11,821 nucleotides of DNA. Source: Pseudomonadota bacterium. Its GTDB lineage: Bacteria > Pseudomonadota > Gammaproteobacteria > Burkholderiales > Rhodocyclaceae. Made by a program: the position numbers and the translations under genes. Of the stretch, positions 1 through 4,918 are shown one piece after another. The notes beneath the pieces were generated by a model. That model was given only the letters and a program-made list of their open reading frames with translations. It searched no databases and was not told the DNA's origin. How positions within the stretch are numbered: the first letter of the stretch is position 1; every line of letters starts with the position of its first letter. The DNA lies in contig JAJZPJ010000075.1 of assembly GCA_021811225.1 (NCBI GenBank), positions 1 to 11,821 of the forward strand. The letters are read 5' to 3'.

Positions 1-215
1 GCGACATGTGCGAGAGCACGCCGCCGCTGAAACAGCCCTGGTGCGTCGAGGTCTGCGGCGAGGAGGCGCTGACCTACAGCGAGCGCGAGGTGGCGCGGGA
101 GGCCCCCTCGGCTGCGGCGCCCGGGCAGCTCGAACTCGGACTGGAGGCGCTGATGCGGCAGCACGGGATGGAGGCGGTGATCGCCCGCCTGCAGGAGTTG
201 AGCAAGGAGAAATAA
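1..215 (+). CDS. Second BamC-like iron-sulfur subunit, C-terminal fragment (5' end outside window)
   Basis: This is the end of an open frame whose first complete codon starts at base 3; bases 1-2 (GC) would complete a Cys codon if preceded by T. It ends at TAA 213-215. The readable part begins DMCESTPPL and contains the last cluster motif of a BamC-type ferredoxin: C-x2-C (counting the split codon), ten residues, then C-x3-C (WCVEVC). The spacing is the same as in the complete bamC of this window (C111, C114, C125, C129). The tail after the cluster, with EALTYSERE and the ending around LGLEALMRQHGMEAVIARL, parallels EALSYVERE and IGLGSLIDRHGLQQVLDTV of that gene, so the two are paralogues. 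By family, BamC passes electrons to the tungsten subunit BamB. In this arrangement a bamB-like gene would be expected just left of the window, which is inference. Other AOR-associated ferredoxins share this fold, so the exact partner is uncertain. Confidence 0.85.
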   Translation, partial: DMCESTPPLKQPWCVEVCGEEALTYSEREVAREAPSAAAPGQLELGLEALMRQHGMEAVIARLQELSKEK

Positions 216-244
216 GAATCAGCGAATGGGCCGGAATCCGGGTA

Positions 245-264
245 CCCTGCCGCATCGGGCAGGG
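245..264. other. Perfect 7-bp stem-loop downstream of the bamC-like fragment
   Basis: CCCTGCC at 245-251 pairs with GGCAGGG at 258-264 around a 6-nt loop. It lies 30 nt after the stop codon at 213-215 and about 87 nt before the HD gene start. The downstream flank is GGCGTTAAG, not a T-run, so it is not a canonical intrinsic terminator. It could be a Rho-associated or mRNA-stabilising hairpin, or a chance stem in GC-rich DNA. Confidence 0.4.
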
Positions 265-341
265 GGCGTTAAGATGTCGCTTCCGCTTTGAAGATGGTTC
301 TGATGCCGCCCGGACGCTCGGGCCAGGCGGACCTGGGCTAG

Positions 342-345
342 GATG
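342..345 (+). promoter_or_regulatory. Ribosome binding site of the HD-domain gene
   Basis: AGGA lies 5-8 bases before the region leading to ATG at 351, with a spacer of about 7 nt, and supports that start. No convincing -35/-10 promoter pair was recognised in 216-350. Confidence 0.55.
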
Positions 346-350
346 CGACG

Positions 351-1250
351 ATGAACGAAGTGAGGAATGTGCTGGAGGCCCGCTTTCCCGGACTGCACGC
401 CGCTATCGAGACGCTGATCGTCGAGGCCGAGGCGGATTTCAACGCGCGCGCCGCTCAGGCGCCGTCGGAGTTCCTGCTGGAACACACCCGGCGCACCGCG
501 GCCATCGCCCGCAAGATTTCCGCAATGGAGGGGGCCGACCCCTTCCTGCCGGTGCTGGTGGCGCTGTTCCACGACGCCGGCAAGTTCCACGAGGGCGAGT
601 ACCACGCCGACGGCATCGCCGAGGAAGAACACGCGGCGCGTCTGGCCGACGAGATGCTCGCCCGCTTCGGACTGGCGCGCGGCGCCATCGACGCCGTTGT
701 GGCGGCGCTGCGCGCCCTCTACGACGAGCGCCTGCCCTGCCTCGGTGCGGCGCGCATCGTGCAGGACGCGGACCGTCTGGACAAGCTGGGGCCGCTGGGC
801 GTGGGCGCCTTCTTCACCAAGGCGGCCCTGCGCGGACGCGGCCTGGTCGACGCGCTGGCGCAGACGCTGAGCCGGGAACTGACCTATGCGCAGGCGGCGC
901 CGCGCTCGATGTTCACCGCCTCCGGGCGGCAACTGGCCCGGGAGCAGGGGGCGAAGACGATCGCCTTTTTCGACCAGCTCCTGGAACAGTTGGAGGACTG
1001 GGGCATCGCCGCCTTCGACCGCCACACGGTCGTGCTCGACGAGGACTTCCGCAGCCGCGACGGCGTCGTGGTGCGCGGCATGGAGGTCGCCATCGCCATG
1101 CCGCGCGCCTGCCCGGATTGCGCCGCGCCGCTGGCGCTGACGCACCGGCGCGAACGAGGCGTGAAGTGCGAGCGCTTCATCGCCTACTTCAACTGCGGCA
1201 ACTGCGGCTACGCCGGCGGCACCTCGCTCTGCCTGCCGGTTCTGGCGTGA
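351..1250 (+). CDS. HD-domain phosphohydrolase-like protein with C-terminal zinc-ribbon-like motif
   Basis: This gene encodes 299 residues, from ATG with a good AGGA site to TGA 1248-1250. The HD metal-binding signature is visible: H45 (EHTRR), H74-D75 (FHDAGKFH), further His at 80, 85 and 94, and the IVQDADRLDKLG segment with D139/D141. The last segment resembles the YedJ/YpgQ-type HD proteins, some of which hydrolyse nucleotides. Near the C-terminus are CPDC (254-257), C273 and CGNC (282-285), an arrangement typical of a small zinc ribbon and not usual for a plain HD hydrolase. There is no signal peptide or membrane segment, so a cytoplasmic location is likely. It follows the bamC-like fragment by 135 nt on the same strand and converges on bamI with only 5 nt between the stop codons. 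The substrate is unknown. The HD assignment is strong, and any link to aromatic degradation is inference from position. Confidence 0.85.
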   Translation: MNEVRNVLEARFPGLHAAIETLIVEAEADFNARAAQAPSEFLLEHTRRTAAIARKISAMEGADPFLPVLVALFHDAGKFHEGEYHADGIAEEEHAARLADEMLARFGLARGAIDAVVAALRALYDERLPCLGAARIVQDADRLDKLGPLGVGAFFTKAALRGRGLVDALAQTLSRELTYAQAAPRSMFTASGRQLAREQGAKTIAFFDQLLEQLEDWGIAAFDRHTVVLDEDFRSRDGVVVRGMEVAIAMPRACPDCAAPLALTHRRERGVKCERFIAYFNCGNCGYAGGTSLCLPVLA

Positions 1251-1255
1251 TCTGA

Positions 1256-1933
1256 CTAGGCCGTCGCGGCGACCGGCGTGATCGGGATCACCCGCCGTTC
1301 GGGTTCCGGCGTTGCGTGGGCGTGGGCGTGGGAGTGGGCCTCGCGCCGGCCCGGAAAGGCCAGCGCTTCGGTCAGCAGGTAGGCGGCCTGGGCATACGAG
1401 GTCGGGCACAGGGTGAAGCACTCCTGGCAGCTCCAGCACTCCTTGGCGGCGATCTCGGGTATGAAGCTGATCTCGCGCACCGCGCCGTTCTCGATGAAGC
1501 CGACGGCGTTCTTGTGCTTGACCTCGTCGCAGTAGCGCACGCACAGGCCGCACAACACGCAGAACGACGTCTCCTTGTCGAAGCGGTGGCGGTCGGCGCC
1601 ATACTCCTCGGCCAGCCTGACCAGCTCCGGCGCGTCGGGCGCGTGGGCCATCAACTCCTCGACCAGCACCTTGCGGATCTTGTCCACCTTCTCCGAGCGG
1701 GTGCGCACGACGATGCCCGGCTCCACCGGATAGAGGCAGGAGACCACGTAGCTCTTGCGGCCGCGCGCTTCCACCTCCACGATGCACAGCCGGCAGCCGC
1801 CGTAGGCCTCCAGCTTTTCGTGATGGCACAGGGTCGGGATGTGGATGTCCGCCTGCTGCGCCGCCTGCAGCACGGTCATGCCGGCGCTGGCGGCGACTTC
1901 CTTGCCGTCGATGTTCAGGACGATTTCGCTCAT
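1256..1933 (-). CDS. bamI: Class II benzoyl-CoA reductase subunit BamI (NuoG N-terminal-like iron-sulfur protein)
   Basis: This gene encodes 225 residues. ATG at 1933-1931 overlaps the bamH stop as ATGA, and GGAG at 1944-1941 sits 7 nt upstream. An N-terminal ferredoxin fold carries a [2Fe-2S] motif (C36, C47, C50, C66; CHHEK and GGCRLC). Two [4Fe-4S] motifs follow: C125/C128/C131/C135 (CVLCGLCVRYC) and C166/C169/C172/C176 (CWSCQECFTLC). The molybdopterin-like domain of full NuoG is absent, as in short HoxU-type subunits, and I do not see the His-Cys3 cluster motif of NuoG. In the Bam complex this subunit should relay electrons to or from BamH. The tail has alternating His at 200, 202, 204 and 206, encoded by a hexamer repeat. 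It is the last gene of the operon and its TAG ends 5 nt from the convergent HD gene. The family call is firm, and the bam assignment rests on the intact gene order. Confidence 0.9.
   Translation of the reverse strand: MSEIVLNIDGKEVAASAGMTVLQAAQQADIHIPTLCHHEKLEAYGGCRLCIVEVEARGRKSYVVSCLYPVEPGIVVRTRSEKVDKIRKVLVEELMAHAPDAPELVRLAEEYGADRHRFDKETSFCVLCGLCVRYCDEVKHKNAVGFIENGAVREISFIPEIAAKECWSCQECFTLCPTSYAQAAYLLTEALAFPGRREAHSHAHAHATPEPERRVIPITPVAATA
1315..1338. repeat. Four tandem hexamers encoding the His-Ala-rich tail of BamI
   Basis: On the + strand the unit CGTGGG occurs three times in a row (1315-1332), followed by one AGTGGG (1333-1338). On the minus strand this encodes the alternating HSHAHAHA stretch of BamI. 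The repeat looks like local slippage expansion in GC-rich DNA, but it stays in frame. Confidence 0.8.
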
Positions 1934-3633
1934 TTCGTGTCTCCACTGCCGGCGGCTGCCTGATCCGCCGCTTGATTCGCCGCTTGATTCGAGATGCGCG
2001 CTTCGTATTCGGGTCTGAAATAGCGGAACATGCTCTTCAAGGGGTCGCCGGAGGTCTTGCCCAGCGCGCACAGGCTGCCCAAGCCCGTCACCTCGACCAG
2101 GTCCTCCAGCAGCTCCAGGTCGCCCTGCCTGCCGCGACCCTCGGTGAGCCGGGTCAGGGTCTGCAGCATCTGCTGCATGCCCTCCCGGCAGGGCACGCAC
2201 TTGCCGCAGGATTCCTTGGTCAGGAAGTCCATCAGATAGCGCGCCACCTCGACCATGTCGGTGTCCTCGTCCATCAGCAGCAGGCCGCCGGCGCCGATCG
2301 GCGCGCCCAGCTTGGACATGCCGTCGAAGTCCAGCGGGGCGTCGATCAGGCGCGCAGGGATCGAGCCGCCCATCGCGCCGCCGAAATGGATGGCCTTGAG
2401 GGTCTTGCCGTCGCGCACGCCGCCGCCGATGTCGAACACCAGGGTCCTGAGCGGCGTGCCCATCGGCACCTCGACCACGCCGCTATTCACCACGTTGCCC
2501 GACAGCGAGATCAGCTTGGTGCCGCGGCTCTTCTCGGAGCCGATGCTGGTGAACCACTCGGCGCCGCGGGAGATGATCTGCGGCACGTTGGCCCAGGTCT
2601 CGACGTTGTTGAGATTGGAGGGCTTGTCCCAGATGCCCGACACCGAGGTGCGGACGTACTTCGGCCGCGGCTCGGGGGCATTGCCCTCGATCGAGCGCAT
2701 CAGCGCGGAGGATTCGCCGGAGACGAAGATGCCGACGTCGAAGTGCAGCTCGACCTCGAGCGAGAAGCCGGAGCCGAGGATGTTCTCGCCCAGCAGCCCG
2801 TACTCCTTGGCCTGGGCCAGCGCATTCCTGACGTGCTTTTCCAGCAGCGGCATGTCGTGGCGGGTGTACATGAAGCCCCGCTGCGCGCCGATGGCGTAGG
2901 CGCCGATGATCAGGCCTTCGAGCACCTTGTGCGGGTTGCCGGTGAGCATGGCGCGGTCCATGAAGGCGGCGGACTCGCCCTCGTGGCCATTGACGATGAC
3001 GTACTTGATCTTCTCCGGCGCATTCCGGGTGGTCTCCCACTTCGAGCCGGCCGGGAAGCCGCCGCCGCCGCGGCCGCGCAGGTTGGCGCGTTTGACTTCG
3101 TCCAGGACCTGGTCCGGAGTCATCTCGGTCAGGGCCTTGATCAGGGCGGCGTAGCCGCCGACCGCCAGATAGTCGTCGATCTTCATCGGGTCTATCTTCG
3201 GGTTGTCGCCGATCAGCAGGCGCGTCTGGTGCTTGTAGAACGGCACCTCGTTCATATGCACCGCTTTCGCGCCGCTGGCCGGGTCGTGGTACACCAGGCG
3301 TTCGACCACCTCGCCTCTCAGGGTCGCGGCGACGATCTCCGGCACGTCGGCGGGAGCGACCTCGAAGTAGCAGATCTCGCCCGGGGTGACCACGACGTTC
3401 GGCCCTCGCTCGCAGTAGCCGTGGCAGCCGGTGGTCCTGAGCTCGAGCCGCTCGCCCAGTTGCTGCCGGCCGACCTCCGCCAGAAAGGCGCAAGCGACCG
3501 CGGCCGAGTCCATGCCGTCGCAGGCGGCGCCGGCGCACACCGCGATGCAGGGTTTGGCGGGGTCCCGGCCGGCCAGGATCTTCGCCCTCAGTGCTTCCAG
3601 TTCAGCCGCTGAATTTAGCTTGAGCATGGTCAT
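1930..3633 (-). CDS. bamH: Class II benzoyl-CoA reductase subunit BamH (NuoF-like flavoprotein with N-terminal 2Fe-2S domain)
   Basis: This gene encodes 567 residues if read from ATG 3633; GTG 3636 and ATG 3627 are alternatives, and the weak GAG at 3642-3640 favours 3633. Residues about 25-110 form a thioredoxin-like [2Fe-2S] domain (C33, C38, C70, C74). Residues about 130-440 are the NuoF flavin/nucleotide fold with the glycine-rich RGRGGGGFPAG segment (186-196). The C-terminal [4Fe-4S] motif CGKCVPC (476-482) plus C522 is intact. Two usual NuoF signatures differ: the NADE-type motif reads NGHEGES (215-221), and the CGEETAL-type motif reads SGESSAL (305-311). The family normally exchanges electrons with NAD(H) through FMN; here the partner is less certain. 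A Gln/Ala-rich tail built of 12-bp repeats precedes the ATGA junction with bamI. The gene begins 3 nt after the bamG stop, so translational coupling is likely. Confidence 0.9.
   Translation of the reverse strand: MTMLKLNSAAELEALRAKILAGRDPAKPCIAVCAGAACDGMDSAAVACAFLAEVGRQQLGERLELRTTGCHGYCERGPNVVVTPGEICYFEVAPADVPEIVAATLRGEVVERLVYHDPASGAKAVHMNEVPFYKHQTRLLIGDNPKIDPMKIDDYLAVGGYAALIKALTEMTPDQVLDEVKRANLRGRGGGGFPAGSKWETTRNAPEKIKYVIVNGHEGESAAFMDRAMLTGNPHKVLEGLIIGAYAIGAQRGFMYTRHDMPLLEKHVRNALAQAKEYGLLGENILGSGFSLEVELHFDVGIFVSGESSALMRSIEGNAPEPRPKYVRTSVSGIWDKPSNLNNVETWANVPQIISRGAEWFTSIGSEKSRGTKLISLSGNVVNSGVVEVPMGTPLRTLVFDIGGGVRDGKTLKAIHFGGAMGGSIPARLIDAPLDFDGMSKLGAPIGAGGLLLMDEDTDMVEVARYLMDFLTKESCGKCVPCREGMQQMLQTLTRLTEGRGRQGDLELLEDLVEVTGLGSLCALGKTSGDPLKSMFRYFRPEYEARISNQAANQAADQAAAGSGDTK
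1955..1990. repeat. Three 12-bp tandem units encoding the Gln-Ala tail of BamH
   Basis: GCCGCTTGATTC occurs twice in identical form (1967-1978 and 1979-1990), preceded by the related GCTGCCTGATCC (1955-1966). On the minus strand they encode NQAA, NQAA and DQAA near the C-terminus of BamH. The repeats are in frame and look like a slippage-expanded linker. Confidence 0.85.
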
Positions 3634-3636
3634 CAC

Positions 3637-4089
3637 TCACTCGTAGCTTTTGAGAACGGCTTCGGCCTGGTCGGGCGTCATCCTGCCGTAGTGCTTGCCG
3701 TCGACGATCAGTTCCGGCGCGATGCTGCAGCTGCCCAGACAGGCACCGGTCTCGAGCGTGAAGCGGGAGTCGGCATCGGTCTCCCCGGCCTTGAGACCGG
3801 TGATTTCCTCGACTCTCGCCAGCAGCTTGGCCGCCCCGCGCAGGTGGCAGGTCATGCCGCTGCACACATGCACCTCGTGGCGTCCCTTCGGGGTCAGGCT
3901 GAAGGTCTTGTAGAAGCTGGCGATCTGCATCACCTGGCTGAAGGAGACCTCCAGCGCGTCGGCCAGCCGCTGCAGCACTTCCCGCGGCAGCCAGTGGTTC
4001 TCGTGCTGGATCTCCACCAGCGCGTGGATCAGCGAGCCGGGCTGGCCCCGGTACTTTTCGATGATGGCGTCGATTTTCTGTTCACACAT
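3637..4089 (-). CDS. bamG: Class II benzoyl-CoA reductase subunit BamG (NuoE-like 2Fe-2S protein)
   Basis: This gene encodes 150 residues from ATG 4089-4087, chosen because AAGGA at 4102-4098 lies 8 nt upstream. The in-frame ATG at 4098 would give 153 residues, but its purine tract abuts the codon. A helical N-terminal half (HENHWLPREVLQ and ASFYKTFSLTPKG are typical of NuoE) precedes a thioredoxin-like domain with [2Fe-2S] ligands C76, C81, C117 and C121 (CSGMTC, CLGSC). The length is normal for NuoE. NuoE-type subunits sit against NuoF and carry a side cluster near the flavin, and here BamG should pair with BamH. The 22-nt gap to bamF and the 3-nt gap to bamH mark it as mid-operon. Alone it would only be called NuoE-like; the bam call comes from context. 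Confidence 0.9.
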   Translation of the reverse strand: MCEQKIDAIIEKYRGQPGSLIHALVEIQHENHWLPREVLQRLADALEVSFSQVMQIASFYKTFSLTPKGRHEVHVCSGMTCHLRGAAKLLARVEEITGLKAGETDADSRFTLETGACLGSCSIAPELIVDGKHYGRMTPDQAEAVLKSYE

Positions 4090-4097
4090 TGCGTTCA

Positions 4098-4102
4098 TCC
4101 TT
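4098..4102 (-). promoter_or_regulatory. Ribosome binding site deciding the bamG start
   Basis: AAGGA on the minus strand lies 8 nt before ATG 4089-4087 and overlaps the alternative ATG at 4098. This favours the inner start. Confidence 0.5.
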
Positions 4103-4111
4103 TTATCGGCT

Positions 4112-4885
4112 TCAGGCGGCGACCGCGATCGGCACCGCCTGGCCGCCGTCGATGCGGACCATGCCCTGCTGCGACAGCAGGTGGAGCTGCCGGGCGACCT
4201 CGGCGGGATCGAGGCCCAGCTTCTGCGCGACGGCCTCGGCCGATTCCTCGCCCGAGCGCAGCGCGCCCATGATCCGGCCCATGGTCAGCTTGTCGATGAC
4301 GAGTTCCTTGAACAGCGGCTCGAAGTCATCGGCGGCGAAGAACTTCTGGTAGCCCTCCTCGGTCCGCGGCGAGACCCGGAAGCGCTCGCGCTCGACCAGC
4401 TTGAAGTAGGGCACCAGCTGCGTCGCCGCTGCCAGTCCGGCCTGCAGGTCGGGAAGCTCGCGGCCTTCCGATGAGCCCAGCGGTCCGAGGCTCTTGATCT
4501 TGGCCCCGAAGTCGTTCATGACCTCGGCGAAGCGGATGCCCTCGCCGGCGGAGACCCACTCCAGGCGCAGCCGCTCGGGATTGACGCCGACGTTTTCGAG
4601 GATGCGCTTGGCGACCAGGCTGTTGCCCAGGGCGTCGTAGTTGCCCTCGGGATTGTAGTGGCAGTCGCCCAGATGGCAGCCGCCGATGAACACCCCGTCG
4701 GCCTTCTTGGCGAAGGCGCGGAAGATGAACTCCAGATCGACCCGGCCCGAGCACATCAGGCGGATCACGCGCAGATAGGGCGGGTACTGGAAGCGGGAGA
4801 CGCCGCACAGATCGGCGCCGCCGTAGCAGCACCAGTTGCACAGGAAGCCGATGATGACCGGTTTGTATTCAGAGGGAGCAGCCAT
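4112..4885 (-). CDS. bamF: Class II benzoyl-CoA reductase subunit BamF (MvhD-like 2Fe-2S protein, all-Cys form)
   Basis: This gene encodes 257 residues from ATG 4885, with AAGGA at 4896-4892 and a 6-nt spacer. Residues 1-140 are an MvhD/HdrA-partner domain: CNWCCYGGADLCGVSR (16-31), MCSGRVD (44-50) and GGCHLGDCHY (68-77). Its conserved cysteines bind a [2Fe-2S] cluster and pass electrons to an HdrA-type flavoprotein, here BamE. Residues about 185-250 form a helical extension (for example GRIMGALRSGEESAEAVAQ) followed by a segment that looks like a winged helix. This makes the protein longer than MvhD, which has about 140 residues. The characterised Geobacter complex contains selenium attributed to BamF; here every conserved position read as Cys is TGC and there is no in-frame TGA. 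It is flanked by gaps of 33 nt (bamE) and 22 nt (bamG). Confidence 0.9.
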   Translation of the reverse strand: MAAPSEYKPVIIGFLCNWCCYGGADLCGVSRFQYPPYLRVIRLMCSGRVDLEFIFRAFAKKADGVFIGGCHLGDCHYNPEGNYDALGNSLVAKRILENVGVNPERLRLEWVSAGEGIRFAEVMNDFGAKIKSLGPLGSSEGRELPDLQAGLAAATQLVPYFKLVERERFRVSPRTEEGYQKFFAADDFEPLFKELVIDKLTMGRIMGALRSGEESAEAVAQKLGLDPAEVARQLHLLSQQGMVRIDGGQAVPIAVAA

Positions 4886-4891
4886 ACTCTT

Positions 4892-4896
4892 TCCTT
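4892..4896 (-). promoter_or_regulatory. Ribosome binding site of bamF
   Basis: AAGGA lies 6 nt before ATG 4885 in the 33-nt bamE-bamF gap. Confidence 0.6.
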
Positions 4897-4918
4897 ATCG
4901 CTTGCGTTGTCGTGGGCA

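Noticed and set aside
216..350. Possible sigma70-type promoter before the HD gene
   Set aside because: A TTGAAG-like element is present, but I found no matching -10 box at proper spacing, so no promoter is claimed.
1278..1291. GTGATC-GG-GATCAC inverted repeat near the end of bamI
   Set aside because: It is a short dyad within the codons for VIPIT, with no T-run and not at the transcript junction. Most likely chance.
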